The notes under the pieces were generated by a model. That model was not told the origin of the DNA. It made no database searches and was given only the letters and a program-made list of their open reading frames with translations. Below are positions 50,440-62,353 of a stretch of DNA of 64,000 nucleotides, piece by piece. The translations under genes were made by a program, and so were the position numbers. The number at the start of each line of letters is the position of its first letter. Within the stretch, counting starts at the first letter, position 1. Source of the stretch: Pogonophryne albipinna (lineage: Eukaryota > Chordata > Actinopteri > Perciformes > Artedidraconidae); contig JAPTMU010000399.1 in NCBI GenBank assembly GCA_028583405.1, forward strand, positions 87,982 to 151,981, given 5' to 3'.

Positions 50440-51260
50440 GCCTGTATTCTGTCGATTATTTATTTAAGTGTTTTGCCTTTAAAATAAGGATACTTCCTGC
50501 TTTTCTCTGTTTTATATCATAATAAACTGAGTATTTGGGGTTTTAAATAAACCTCCTTCGACTTTGGTCTGCTGAAAAAGACACATTGGTTCACTTTGAG
50601 CTAATAGAGTTAAATTAAGGTAATGTAATTATATTATTAGACCACAGAGGTTTGATTGTTTACTTGCAGCTTTGGTATTACATTAAGGTTTATTATGAGT
50701 GTGTTTTATAAGCTAGTATATCCCTAATTGCTCTTAAAAGTAAGGTTCTTTCACAATAAGAGCATCACAAAAGAATTGGCAATATTTTTTGATAAACATT
50801 TAATTTAAGTAGTTTTTAACGCAAAATATTTCAATGAATGATTTGTTCAGTCTTTCCAATATGGAGACTTCTTGCTTTTCTCCATTTAATGTATAATTAA
50901 ACTGATTATTGTTGTGTTGTAGGCTGACAAGACATTTAAAGAAATCAGCTGGGACTTGAAAGAAGGGTAATTTCACAATAAGAGCTGCAGAAAACACTAA
51001 ATATTTTGACTCTTGAAAAAAAATCATTTGAGGACATTTAAATGCAAAGATGTCAGACAATGCTGTTAAGCATTTAAATTTAAAAAATCTTGCTTTTCTT
51101 CCTTTAATATCATAATAAAGTGGGTTTAAATTGACAAAACATGTTGTATATAATGCAAAAATGGTCAAAAAACGATGTTTTCTGCCTCTCCAATATGGAT
51201 ATGTCCTGCATTCTCCGTTTATATTACTATACACTGAATATTAAAAGGATATGGACTGAC
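50440..51260. repeat. Weak diverged tandem repeat
   Basis: CTTCCTGCTTTTCTC, then TTTATATCATAATAAACTGA, recurs in altered form near 50490, 50870, 51090 and 51205, twice preceded by CTCTCCAATATGGA-type sequence. Spacing is irregular (120-380 bp). Confidence 0.5.
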
Positions 51261-51529
51261 AAAAGCATTTCAATATATCACATTTTACTTTTTGTGAGAT
51301 TTTACAGACCAAGATTATTATTCAATGAATCTAGAAAAATAATCTGCATATTAATCGATAATAAAAACACTTTAAAGTTGCAGCCATGGTCACAATATCC
51401 CATTAAATCTGCAGAGAACATTCAAACAGAGCACAACATGAAGGTTATCTGTATGTATGATAGTTAAATATATATGTAAATATGAGCATCCTTCAATGCA
51501 CAGATGGAAAACATGACCGTGTATTTAAT

Positions 51530-51990
51530 AAGAGCAGTGTGTGTGTATATGTGTGTGTCCTAGCATTACTAACCTTGTGGGGACCTACATCTATTTACAC
51601 ATGGGGACAAAATGGAGGTCCCCATGAGGGGAATCAATAATTTTAGGGTGAAGACTTGGTTAGGGTTAGGATAAGTCTTCAGAGAATGCATGTAAGTCAA
51701 TGTAATGTCCCCTGAAGTGATGTATACATTGTGTGTGTGTGTATGTGTGAGGCCTAGTATTACTACCCTTGTGGGGACCTACATATATTTACACAGTTAC
51801 GTGTGGGGACTCACCTCCCTTATGGGGACATACATTTTAATTTAATTCATTTTAGGGTGAAGACTTGGTTAGGGTTAGGCATGTGTTGGTTATGGTTAAG
51901 GTTAGGATAAGTCTTCAGGGAATGCAGGTAAGTCAATGTAATGTCCCCTGAAGTGATGTATACATGGTGTGTGTGTGTGTGTGTGTGTGT
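51530..51990. repeat. Two-unit dispersed repeat with GT tracts
   Basis: Two copies (51531-51735 and 51736-51985) of a (GT)n + CCTAG(C/T)ATTACTA + CCTTGTGGGGACCTACAT + GGTTAGGGTTAGG + GTCAATGTAATGTCCCCTGA block. I recall this as common in fish genomes, but no family name is given. The GGTTAGGG runs are part of it and not telomeric. Confidence 0.75.
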
Positions 51991-52082
51991 ACACATATCA
52001 AAGACATCAGCAGAACACACTCCAGGTGGTTTTAACCCTGCTGTGCATGATGGTGGAAAAATAAATGAATCCACAGCAAACG

Positions 52083-53394
52083 TCTTACGAAGATTTAATG
52101 TACATTTATTCTTAACACGTGGAACATATAGTATAAAGATTTCATACTGAATAAATGATATTCATTAAGCCAAAAAAAATGGGGAAAAGGGAGGAATTTA
52201 CATCAAGTTTTTAGCTACATCATCTGAAATACAAATATGCAGAATCCGCATCACTGGAGAAAAAAAAATAAAACAAAAAAAACAAAAAAAATTAAAAATG
52301 GTTTCTTCATCAAGGTTGTCATTTTATGGGAGGAGCTCAAATGGATCATGATTTTTGTTATATTTCTCTAAAACCCAGTCTGTTGAGGAGGAGGAGGAGG
52401 AGGAAGTCAAGTAATCACATGACTTGATGCAAAGAGGAGGGGGAAACTCGGCAAAGATTAAAAACGGTGAAGAGCAACAGAAGAAGAAGGATAGAGAGGT
52501 GTAATGTACAACATCATATTTACACGCAGCTCGGACTGCATCTAGCATCGAGTCCTAAAGAAGTGACTTTTTCAATATAAGGGTCAAGTCATACAATCAA
52601 GGGACAAAGAGTAAAGAGGTCGGGGTGTTGTAGGTTCACCAAACTTTGGGGGGAAAGCCGTTGTTTTTCTCTCTTTAATAATAACTAAAACTGTCTTTTA
52701 AAAACTACAGTTTGCTGCCAAGCCAGCGTATCTCAGTGTGAAACAGTATTATTATTACAGTATGTTTACAGTTCTTAAAGGTACAGTACAGAAAAAAGTC
52801 CTACAATCTAGGCCTCCCCATGGCAGCCAATAGTGTGGTTTCTCTCCTGTGGAGTAAATATAGCATCCAGAGTTTTACAGCAACACCACAGTCCATAATA
52901 TCGTTTAGTCCGTGCACCCCCCCCCCCCCCCCTCTGCCGACCCCCCCAAATTAACTGTAAACGACAGCAACTTTGGTTACAGTTTTTTTTTTCTGGAGTT
53001 TTTCTTATATCTTTTCATTAAAAAACAAAGTCCTTTATTCGGCCCCCCCAGCCCCCACCCCCCGTCGCGTCCTATATGTCCCGATGTTGATTTCTGCTCT
53101 TTTTCAGAAAATCCACAGCTACTTCATGATATTCCTTCCTTTTTAGTGAGAAGCAGGAGGAAAAGGGGGAGGGGGGGGAGGAGGTGAAAGGGGGGGGGAG
53201 GAGGAGGAGGCAGAAAAAACAGACAGTGGAATCCGAGGTGATTTTGCATAAATAAAAAAAACAAAAAAAAGTCAGTTTTGCTCTTTTTCACTCGCAACAG
53301 ACACACCGAACAAAAAGGGGTTGTTGTTGTTTTTGTTGTTTGAGGAGGAGGAAGTCGGGGAGCGAGAGGCAGAACGGAAACCTCCCCACGGCTG
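52083..53394 (-). other. Probable ARID1A 3' UTR
   Basis: It lies between the ARID1A stop (53395-53397) and a minus-strand AATAAA at 52105-52110. It holds a poly(C) run (52917-52932), G/A-rich stretches (53150-53210) and poly(A)/(GAG) runs. The 3' boundary is inferred from the signal only. Confidence 0.55.
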
Positions 53395-54090
53395 TCATGA
53401 CTGTCCGATCAGGAAAAGTACGTCACAGATCACCTGGGTAACGGCGGAGTTCATGAGGGGGGAAACGGAGACGTCCAGTAGCCTCGACTCGAATAAAGTG
53501 AACTCTGAGTGGTTTTCCTCCACCTTCGCGAGGGCGTGTAGCGCTCGGGCCGCTCGCCGCATCATGTCCACGCTGGTGGGCTCGTACTGATGACCCGTTT
53601 GCATCATGGAGCTCTGGTTCTGCTGCTGGTATTGAGTGGCGGCCAGACTGTCCTCCAGGAAACCCAGAAGATTCCCCACGCTGGCTTTCTGCACCGCGAT
53701 AGCCCGTGCCGCTAAGCTATCTCCCCGCGCCAAGTTAGCTAGAAGCACAACGGCCATTTCTCGACACACGGGAACTTTCCGCTCGCCGACTAAGCGAACC
53801 AACAGTTCGTACAGTTTCTCCAGGCGGCTGAAAGGAGGCGTGGCCAAGATGAGATCCACGTTGTTGTCCTGGATGCTGAGTTTGCTGAGAGTTTCCAGGA
53901 CGAGTCTCTGCGGGGAAAGAGAGCCGAGGGGTCCTAAAGTCGGGAAGGGATCGAGAGCTTCGGCTGACGGACAGACGACCCAATGGAGCAGGCCGTCCAG
54001 CAGAGGCAAACATATGCTTTCTGGGTAAACTGAGAGGTTGAGCTGGCCCGAGATGTTGGAGAGCGTCACCAGGCAGTTCTCACGCAGAAC
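53395..54090 (-). CDS. arid1a: ARID1A (BAF250a) last coding exon
   Basis: This is the C-terminal end of the ARID-containing subunit of the canonical BAF (SWI/SNF) chromatin-remodelling complex, acting in the nucleus. The acceptor ccccacag ends at 54091. The frame begins VLREN, joining CLE of the preceding exon. It continues through [94 protein letters not shown] and ends [16 protein letters not shown]. These are the armadillo-like BAF250 C-terminal domain. MMRRAARAL and SVSPLMNS favour ARID1A over ARID1B (remembered as MMCRAAKAL). The frame is intact. Which teleost duplicate it is cannot be told. Confidence 0.95.
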   Translation of the reverse strand, partial: VLRENCLVTLSNISGQLNLSVYPESICLPLLDGLLHWVVCPSAEALDPFPTLGPLGSLSPQRLVLETLSKLSIQDNNVDLILATPPFSRLEKLYELLVRLVGERKVPVCREMAVVLLANLARGDSLAARAIAVQKASVGNLLGFLEDSLAATQYQQQNQSSMMQTGHQYEPTSVDMMRRAARALHALAKVEENHSEFTLFESRLLDVSVSPLMNSAVTQVICDVLFLIGQS

Positions 54091-54379
54091 CTGTGGGGAG
54101 AAAAGGAAAAAACACTTTTAAAAATAGACAATGCAATACCTGAAGAAATCGCGGTGTGAATGCTGTATGCTGACATCTGATTTAAAAGTTAATGTCATAA
54201 AAGACTTGTTGACTTGCCAATGTCATTGTATAATGTTTTTCGGCTGCCTTTTGTTGAAAGATGCTATATAAATAAACTTACCTTGCATATCCGCCCTCTG
54301 AGGGTATTCTCTAATCACCCTCTCAACACTCATCTATTCACTCTAGCTTTCAAACTCTGATCAACAACCCCACTTGTCT
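54091..54379 (-). other. ARID1A last intron, 3' part
   Basis: Contains an L2/SINE-like tail (GATGCTATATAAATAAACTT) at about 54261-54280. Nothing else was recognised. Confidence 0.4.
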
Positions 54380-54695
54380 TACGCAGCGTCCACACGGCGG
54401 CGTGCGTTGAAGCTTGCCGCTGGGCGTGTCTGAAACTCGACCAACAACCAATCACATGAATCTCCCGCCCCGGACACACAAGCACGCGGTTTGATTGGCT
54501 CGAGCTTGTACTGGCATATGATTTGATTGGCTTCAGCCGAAGCTTCAAAAGTAGAACATTGCTCAACTTTTGAAGCGAGCAAAGCGAAGCGACGGAACCA
54601 CAATGCAGTTCGGAAAAGCGTGACGTCACCCCATTCAAGTGAACGGGCAGAAGCGTTGAAGCTTCAACGCACGCCGCCATGTGGACGGGTCGTCA
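54380..54695. mobile_element. MITE with CGTCCACACGGCGGCGTGCG termini
   Basis: CGTCCACACGGCGGCGTGCG, TTGAAGCTT on the left is mirrored by AAGCTTCAACGCACGCCGCC, ATGTGGACG on the right. Internal GCTTCAAAAG/CTTTTGAAGC hairpins. About 310 bp, non-coding; ORFs across it are chance. Confidence 0.85.
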
Positions 54696-54908
54696 GGACT
54701 ACTGTTTCTGTCTTTTTGTTTTCTTTGTACTAGTGTTGCACGGTGTACCGATACTACCGCGATACCCTGCCGTTAAAAACGTTGCGATTCCTCCGTTTCA
54801 TTAGTATCGGTACTTTAAGAATGACGGGGGAAAGTACTCCGGTGAGAAAGTGCCGTTTCAATAAGAGCCGTGTGTGTTCAGTGCTCTGCTTCCACTCCCT
54901 GCACTGCA

Positions 54909-55384
54909 GCCCCTCCCCTCTCAAGCACGCTCTAAGTCCCGCCCCTCTCAAGCACGCTCTAAGTCCCTCCCCTCTCAAGCACGTTCTAAGTCCCTCCCCT
55001 CTCAAGCACGCTCTAAGTCCCTCCCCTCTCAAGCACGCTCTAAGTGCCTCCCCTCTCAAGCACGCTCTAAGTCCCTCCTCTCTCAAGCACGCTCTAAGTC
55101 CCGCCCCTCTCAAGCACGCTCTAAGTCCCTCCCCTCTCAAGCACGCTCTAAGTCCCTCCCCTCTCAAGCACGCTCTAAGTCCCTCCCCTCTCAAGCACGC
55201 TCTAAGTCCCGCCCCTCTCAAGCACGCTCTAAGTCCCTCCCCTCTCAAGCACGCTCTAAGTCCCTCCTCTCTCAAGCACGCTCTAAGTCCCTCCCCTCTC
55301 AAGCACGCTCTAAGTCCCTCCCCTCTCAAGCACGCTCTAAGTCCCTCCCCTCTCAAGCACGCTCTAAGTCCCTCCCCTCTCTCG
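54909..55384 (+). repeat. 27-bp tandem array, about 17.5 units
   Basis: The unit is CCCCTCTCAAGCACGCTCTA followed by AGTCCCT, with GTCCCGC, GTGCCTC and CTCCTCTC variants. 27 is divisible by 3, so 9-residue repeats fill all frames on both strands. These are artefacts. Confidence 0.95.
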
Positions 55385-55425
55385 TGCACGCTCCAGCTGC
55401 CAGAGCATGTGAGAAAACGAGAAGC

Positions 55426-55557
55426 ATGGCTGCAAGTGGGAGTGCAACTGCCGCTGCGCCTCGGCTTGTTGACAAAAAAGCACCAGAAGCGAAATTTGGA
55501 AGTATTGTAGCGATATCTCTGATAGTGAGGGCAAGCCTAAAAAAAATCATGTATTGA
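55426..55557 (+). pseudogene. Possible decayed N-terminus of a hAT (BED-type) transposase
   Basis: A frame starts MAASGSATAAAPRLVDKKAP and has KFGS where BED-finger hAT transposases often have a YFGF-type motif. A later SDSEGKPKK-like string lies in a different frame. Position just after a hAT-like left end supports the idea, but the similarity is slight, no zinc ligands are visible and the frame ends at 55557. Confidence 0.3.
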
Positions 55558-55576
55558 AGTCAATGGAGAGAGAAAG

Positions 55577-56931
55577 ATTATCTTTCCATCCCGTTTGAAT
55601 TGTGCCACGAATTACACATATGATGTTTGTCAATTTAAAAGATAATTTTGCAAGTCAAAAAATAAAAATGTGTCGTGAAACTGTGAAGTAACACTTTGTT
55701 TGTGTGAAACCGCTCAATGAACTACAACTCCCATCTCGCACCACACACCAAGACGGCCGTCACGTTGAAACATTTCACTTCTTTCTTTCACAATGAGGCG
55801 GAAAGTATTAAAAGAGGTGAAAATCACTCCAAGTCTGGGCGTGTTGAGAGCTGTGCATACACACAAGGGGAGTTAGTCGGTTCCGTGAGAGCCAGCATGC
55901 GGGACGGGGATTCTGGGATTTGTAGTCTTTCTAGTTGCGTATTTTTCATAGTCTTATATTTCAACAGTTTTACGACAAACTGTGACTTTTTTGACGTGGA
56001 AATTATTTTTTTACGATTGACAAACATCATATGTTGGGCTGCTCAATTAATCTTATTTTAATCGCGATTACGATTATGGCTTGCAACGATTACGAAAACA
56101 ACGTAATTGAAATAAAACGATAATTTTTTTCTTATTATTATTATTACTTTTTTAAATAATTTTTTTTTTTGGTTTTTCAGTTGAGTTACACTTAAAGTTC
56201 AGGGTAATCAACTGTTCAAAAAAAATTATCCAATAAATTGATGTTTTCAAAGTAAAAATCGTTATTAATAATCGTGATATCAATTATTGACCCAAATAAT
56301 CGAGATCCTAGTCTCAAGTACAGGTGGCAATATTGTCTCCTGCCTGCGCTCATCTCTGAAACCAGACCATGTGAACAGGCTGGTGTTTCTAGCAAGAACT
56401 CTTTAAGAGATGACATGAGCAGCCCTACCAGCCATGGTGGCCAAAACATTTTTATTTCGTCTTAAATTGTAGTCCAACATTTATTTCCTGTTACTTCTGG
56501 ACCATGACGGTGGGCCAGCCTTTAATGTTTAACTGAGTGGAATATGTTGAATATGTTTTACCAAAATGTTGGCTATATGTTAAGGAGTTTTCAGGTTGCA
56601 CTACAACATATTTGTTGATCTTGTTTATTGGTATTTATTATTTTGATATTATTTAAATGTAGACATGAATGTATAATTTATTTTATTTTGTATTGGTTTT
56701 TCAGTTGATTACCCTGAACGTATAATTCAATAGTTAAAAAGTTCAAATTATTATTTGTATTTGTTTTAAAGTACAATAAATGGATGTTTTCAAAGTCAAT
56801 GAATAATCGCATTTAATAATCGCAATTACAATTATTGACCCAAATAATCAAGATTATGTTTTTTGCCATAATCGAGCAGCCCTAATCACATGTGTAATTC
56901 GTGGCACAATTCAAACGGGATCGAAAGATAC
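55577..56931. mobile_element. Foldback element with roughly 130-bp arms, interrupted by a hAT
   Basis: TATCTTTCCATCCCGTTTGA, ATTGTGCCACGAATTACACA and ATGATGTTTGTCAAT on the left are mirrored by ATTGACAAACATCAT, then (after the hAT insertion) TGTGTAATTCGTGGCACAAT and TCAAACGGGATCGAAAGATA on the right. The centre holds ACTACAACTCCCATCTC and GATTCTGGGATTTGTAGTC. Non-coding. Confidence 0.85.
56034..56884. mobile_element. Nested hAT-type element (GGGCTGCTCAATTAATC)
   Basis: TTGGGCTGCTCAATTAATCT and ATAATCGAGCAGCCCTA are inverted ends. Flanks ATCATATG (56026-56033) and ATCACATG (56885-56892) are a 7-of-8 target duplication. GGTTTTTCAGTTGA...GATGTTTTCAAAGT...AATTATTGACCCAAATAATC appears twice (56170-56305 and 56695-56855), so part of the element is duplicated internally. 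Confidence 0.88.
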
Positions 56932-57164
56932 CTTTTCTCAATACATACTTTTTCCGAAATAAGGTCCCATGGGTCGGAAGTAGATGGGCGGGACTTCGCC
57001 TCTCGTATCTGTTTTATTTTGTAGCTCTGTTGGAGGAGCCTGTGACCCATCTACACTGTAGCTATGAACACATGACAATAAAAGCCTTGAATCTTGAACC
57101 ATTACCCTCATAAATGAAAACCCACGCTAATGTATTAAAGTACATTAATAATTCTTCCACAAAC
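56932..57164 (-). other. ARID1A intron next to the exon ending at 57165
   Basis: Short intronic stretch; AACACATGACAATAAAAGCC near 57065-57085 resembles a retroposon tail. Nothing else seen. Confidence 0.4.
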
Positions 57165-58259
57165 CTCCAGGCAGTCCCACCACCACTCGTCCCGTTCACA
57201 GCTCACTCCTTCATCCTCCTCTTCCTCCTTTTCGTAGGTAACGGGCGCCTGCTTCCTCTCGGGGTGCCTGTGGTGCAGCAGCACGAGGCGGCCCAGCAGC
57301 AGCAGGAGGCCCGGGTGATTCGACATCTCCAGGTCGTTTCCCGGCACGAAGGAGAGGCTCCGCACGATGTTCGAGATGCAGATGGAGCGGCGAGAAAGCG
57401 AATCCTGCCAGTCGGACAAGGAGCTGAGCGGCCTTTCGTCTTTGCTGTGAGGCTCGTCTTCCAGGATCTTGATGTTGCGTCGACTCTGCATTTCGGGGTT
57501 AATACTGAACAGATATTTCCCGTTTTCTTTCTGCTCTTCGGCGCCTCCTCGAACCACTTCTTCCGTGACGGATCCAGGTCGAGCGAAAAGGACGTCGTCG
57601 AAAGTGGCGGTGACGGGAGGAATAAGAGTAGGCGGCGGTTTCTCCGTGTTTTCCGACTCGTCTCTCGTCCCCACCTTCTTGCGGTTCTCGCTGTTCGTCG
57701 TCGGTTTGCGTTTCCGCAGCTTCAGGATGTCCGATCGGCTCTCGAAATGCGTCTGGATGTGCTCCGTCGTGTCTCCTCCGCCGATGCTCCAGTGGGTCAA
57801 TCCGCTGTCGAAACTCTGCCTCTGCAAAGACGCCAGATTCAGCAGGAAGGGGTTTCTCTTTCGCACCACTTTGAGCGGGAGTTTGTCGAATTTACTCGCC
57901 TGTTTCGGCTTTTCCGAGTCAGAGTTCTGCAAAGTGACGGGTTCTTTAACAGGCGACTCTTTATCCTCTTCCTCGTCCTCTGAAGACGGCTGTTTCTCCT
58001 CCAGCTTCACCTGAACCAGCGACGAGGGAATGACGACTTCCTCTGCCTCCTCCGCCTCCTCCTCGTCGTCTTCCTCGTCTTCTTCGTCCACGTCCATTTC
58101 CTCGGAGATTGGGTTTTCGTCCACGTGGTCCTCGGCGGCGTTTGGGTCGATGAGCGTTCGCTGACCGGGGTCGCCCACTTCGTACTCCTTTAAGATGCCG
58201 AAGATCTCGATGAGGCAGCGTCTGAAATATTCCACCACCAGCTCCAGGAAGCCCGGCAG
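57165..58259 (-). CDS. arid1a: ARID1A exon, 1095 nt, BAF250 C-terminal region
   Basis: The acceptor ctcctcag ends at 58260 and the donor is GTTTGTGG from 57164. It encodes [40 protein letters not shown], then an acidic stretch ([20 protein letters not shown]), a [20 protein letters not shown] linker, [90 protein letters not shown] and [20 protein letters not shown]. It ends WWWDCLE. The order of conserved blocks is that of human ARID1A; the acidic and Ser/Lys-rich linkers are the divergent parts. The frame is intact, phase 0 at both ends. Confidence 0.95.
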
Positions 58260-58286
58260 CTGAGGAGCAGAAAGAAACCAAAACTA

Positions 58287-58844
<558 letters not shown>

Positions 58845-58849
58845 TTAAA

Positions 58850-60405
58850 CTCTTAAATCTCAGGACATTTATATAAAAAACATGTCTATGAAGTGTTTTG
58901 CTCAAAATATCAAACAGATCATGCATTTTAGACATCCCTCATAACCCTCTATTTCAGCCCTGTTACTAAAGTGCTGATGACACACACTCTCTCCAGTACA
59001 GGTTAGCTCTGAGTAGTGTTAATTTCGTTGACTAAAACTATGACGAAATATGTTCGTCAACAACCTTTTTTTCCATGACGAAAACGAGACGATGACGAGA
59101 CGGCACCGACGGCAGTAAACAATAACTGTAATGAAATCATCATGCAATATCATTGACGAAAAGTGACGAGACGAAAATGTAGTTTACTAAATAAAAACTA
59201 TGCCAAAATCTCTCTTTACTTTCGTTGACGAAATATTATCAAAGATAACGTTACATCTCTGATAGTCAGTTTTTCTCCCAGCAGTTCCATTTCCGGTGCT
59301 GCGCTGGGCAGCAGCTGTGTGTCTGTGCTGCGCGCGGCGGTAGATTTGAATTACACCGGGCAGCGGCACACTGTGAACTGTCAGGAAGACTCGGGTCTAA
59401 CTCATGGTCTAACTCATGGTCTAACTAATCTTATTTAACAGAAAATAAAATGGCAACAACAGGGCTTGGGAGCAGTGGTCGCACTCGCGTTAACCGAATA
59501 CCCCCCCGTCAGCGCGAGTGAGTGATAAATTGTGCACTCGACGGATAATAATGGGTTATGACGGAAATGTTACGATCCTGTCCGTCAAAATGACTGACAA
59601 CTAAAAAGTCTAACGCCACCACTGCTTGGGAGAAAGAAACGATGTGATATTTGGGCCCATTTTCGCTACAATGAGGCGGAGAAAAAAAGCGAATGCATTG
59701 TTTCATCAGAAGGGAAGCAATGTGGCCATAACACAGGTAAAACACCACAAACCAGATACTCTCTGCAAAGCTGCTTAATCATTCAACCTGTGGTTTTCAT
59801 CAAATAAGGACAAGATAATCTTATTTATTTATATATACTAAAAATGACAAATTATTGGTTTTGGCTAGACTAGTTTGACTGAAATGTTCTATATAATCTG
59901 ATGACTAAAAAAGACTCAACAGTTTTCATTGACAAAAAGTAGACTAAAATAATTAGTTTTCTTTGACTAAAATAAGACTAAAATGCTCAGACTTTTAGTC
60001 GACTAAAACTTGACTAAATAAAAACAGGATGAAGGTGACTAAATATGACTAAAACTAAAAAGGAAATTTAACACAGGACTAAGACTAAAACTAAATTAAA
60101 AAATAGCTGACGAAATTAACACTAGCTCTGAGTGCTAGCGATGCTTGCTAATGTAAACAAAGACCATATTACGTCCAAAGCACGTCAGGCATTGTTTCTG
60201 ATAGCAACAATTCTGATAGGCCCGTGGGTCTAAAGCCCGCCCACATTTCAGATATTATGTCATATCGGACGGAAATCTGGATCAGCTCCGTTGTTTCCCC
60301 GTTTTTAGAGATGTGGGTACGGAGGAAAAGAGAGGGGTTTTGTTTTCTGACACTTTGTGAGTTCCCTGACACACCGGGGACACATATTTATGTATAATGG
60401 GAATT
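58850..60405. mobile_element. TTAAAGGTC-family element without array, split by a hAT
   Basis: The left part (58850-59013: AAAAACATGTCTATGAAGTG, TTTTGCTCAAAATATCAAAC) and right part (60125-60405: GATGCTTGCTAATGTAAACA, AGGCATTGTTTCTGATAGCA, ACACCGGGGACACATATTTA) together match 61674-62353. Terminal repeats are worn. The hAT at 59014-60124 interrupts it. Confidence 0.75.
59014..60124. mobile_element. hAT-type element with perfect 8-bp duplication
   Basis: TAGTGTTAATTTCGTTGACT and GACGAAATTAACACTA are inverted ends flanked by GCTCTGAG at 59006-59013 and 60125-60132. Subterminal AAAACTAAAATGA/GACTAAAAC runs are repeated many times (59940-60090). No intact transposase frame. Confidence 0.93.
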
Positions 60406-60498
60406 ATGATGATGATAGGAGAGCTTTAAAACCAGTTTTTTTATTATTATTATAATTTATCATTAACAATGAGTTAGATGTAAATAAAGTCTCAGTAC

Positions 60499-61288
60499 CG
60501 ATTTCTTTGACGGTGAGTCTCCTTCGGGGCTTCAGATGTGGCTGCGATGCTTCCACAGATCCGGGGGGGAAAGCCACGTCTCTCCGGATCATCGGCTGCT
60601 GAACGGGGGCGTGTCCAATGTGAGAGGCGGGTATCGGGGGTCCTGCTTTCTGTACTTTGATGCCCGGGTGCATGTACGGAGACTTGCTTGGCGACGTCCT
60701 ACTCTCCATGGGTCGTGGCATTGGCGTTGGACTGCTTCCCTGAGGAATGTGGTTCTGAGAGGTCTGATAGGTGGACGGTAGGGGGCGTGTCATGGGGGGT
60801 CCGGAGCCCCCGGGGCCAAAAGGAGGCTGCCTCTGACCCGGCCACTGACCACCATCGTGATTCATCCGCTGGTCTCCTGGCATCATTTCCTCTGAGCGAT
60901 TCATGCCGTGATACCCGGGGCTTTGACCCGCTCCTTGTCGATTTGGGTAATTATAACCCATTTCGTTGCGTCCCTGCCACATGGGACCCTGGGGGCCTTC
61001 GGGGCCCGATGGCATGGCGCTCGCCATCATCTGAGGAGGCATGGGAGACTGGGAGTTTGGCCCTGAAGACGAGGGGACGCGCTCTCGTCCGAAGGGGAAA
61101 GGGAACTGGTTCTGGGGACCTGGGGGTCTTCGTTCTCCTCCAGGATACGCGTTGTACTGGTTGTACATCTCCTGTTGGCCCGGGGGCCCCGAGGGCTGGG
61201 GGCCCGGCTGACCGCTGTAGTTGTACATTTCCCCTTCGTGGCGCTTCGCAGGAGGGCCGTAACCCCCGTCTACTGGACGCTTGTAGTT
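60499..61288 (-). CDS. arid1a: ARID1A exon, 790 nt, Pro/Gly/Gln-rich region
   Basis: The acceptor cctcacag ends at 61289 and the donor is GTACTGAG from 60498. The frame reads [26 protein letters not shown], then a proline/glycine/glutamine-rich, probably disordered segment with [98 protein letters not shown] and [10 protein letters not shown]. It lies C-terminal to the ARID domain, which is outside the window. It ends ATC G, phase 1. The frame is intact. Confidence 0.95.
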
Positions 61289-61673
61289 CTGTGAGGAAAG
61301 AAAACCAAAATAGTCATTAAGAAAATTAAAATAACAATATATATTATTTCACATTGGAGGAAAAAAACAAAACAGTCATTAAAAATTGAAATTATTTCAG
61401 GTGGGTTCTCATTCTGACGTGTATCTGATCCATACTGTCTTTACACAAACAAAATACCTTTTTTATGATATGTTTACTACATTTCCATAATAAAAAACAC
61501 CTGCATCCTTTGGTTTAATAACTTTATTACTTAATGCCATCAAGGACATGACATTAATCTTTTTTCTATATCATTTTCTAATTACATTTTCATGTTTTTC
61601 TTTATTTTGCCAAATTGTGATTGTATAAAATCTTTATGGACCCCTGTTGAAACCAGATGGTTAATCTCTTTTA
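61289..61673 (-). other. ARID1A intron stretch, nothing recognised
   Basis: AT-rich intronic sequence before the MITE. Confidence 0.5.
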
Positions 61674-62353
61674 TTAAAGGTCACCTATCATGCTATTTTT
61701 AGGCAATAGCATAGGTCTCAAATATACAAATATATAAAAAACATGTCTATGAAGTGTTTTGCTCAAAATACCAAACAGATCATTCTAGCCATGCCTCATA
61801 TCCCTCTATTTCACTTCCTGTTTCTAAAGTGCTGATTTGGGGGATAAAGCTTTAGGAGGGGTCTGAGCTCATGCGGGACCCGGCAGCTACTGTCTAAACT
61901 AAATGCTGCCGTGATGAAACGCCATATCATGGATTATCAAGGATTCTCTCTGAAACAGTCTGGAGCTCAAAGGCTTTCTCTCTTGCCGGTTATACCACAA
62001 GGTGAGTTCCTTTTTACTTCCTGCTTCTTCACACACATGCTCTCCAGTACAGGTTAGCTCTGAGTGTTAGCGATGCTAATGTAAACACCGACCATATTAC
62101 GTCCAAAACAGTCGGGCATTGTTTCTGATAGCAACGTTTCTGATTGGGCCGTGGGTCCACATTTCAGATATTACGTCATATCGGACGCAAATCTGGATCA
62201 GCTCCGTTGTTCCCCGTTTTTAGAGATTTGGGTACGGAGGAAAAGAGAGGGTTTTATTCTCTGACGCTGCGTGAGTTCCCCGACACACCGGGGACACATG
62301 TTTATGTAGAGAAGACATCAAAAAGTGCATTTTGCATGATAGGTCCACTTTAA
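61674..62353. mobile_element. TTAAAGGTC-family MITE with one 37-bp-like unit
   Basis: TTAAAGGTCACCTATCATGC and GCATGATAGGTCCACTTTAA are inverted ends. The left body shares GGTCTCAAATATAC and TTTCTAAAGTGCTGATT with the 2027 element. Just inside the right end is GGGGACACATGTTTATGTAG, AGAAGACATCAAAAAG, a single copy of the 37-bp unit that forms arrays at 2.4 and 31.8 kb. Non-coding; the ORF at 62144-62353 is chance. Confidence 0.85.

Larger units (their letters stand above)
54732..55576 (+). mobile_element. hAT-like element start carrying a 27-bp array
   Basis: TAGTGTTGCACGGTGTACCG, ATACTACCGCGATACC resembles a hAT left terminus. It is followed by GTATCGGTACTTTAAGAATG, the 27-bp array and a short frame at 55426. 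No matching right terminus was found. The element is truncated or was broken by the foldback element at 55577. Confidence 0.55.

Noticed and set aside
51655..51905. Interstitial telomere repeat (GGTTAGGGTTAGG)
   Set aside because: Only two to three repeats, within a dispersed two-unit repeat that carries them in both units.
53636..54028. Plus-strand ORF opposite the last ARID1A exon
   Set aside because: Shadow of the real minus-strand frame.
54743..55557. ORFs of 211-255 codons with 9-residue repeats
   Set aside because: Translation of the 27-bp array on both strands. Only the short frame at 55426 was kept, as a weak pseudogene candidate.
57114..58014. Plus-strand ORFs of 181-289 codons opposite ARID1A
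   Set aside because: Shadows of the conserved ARID1A exon on the other strand; no splice sites or family match.
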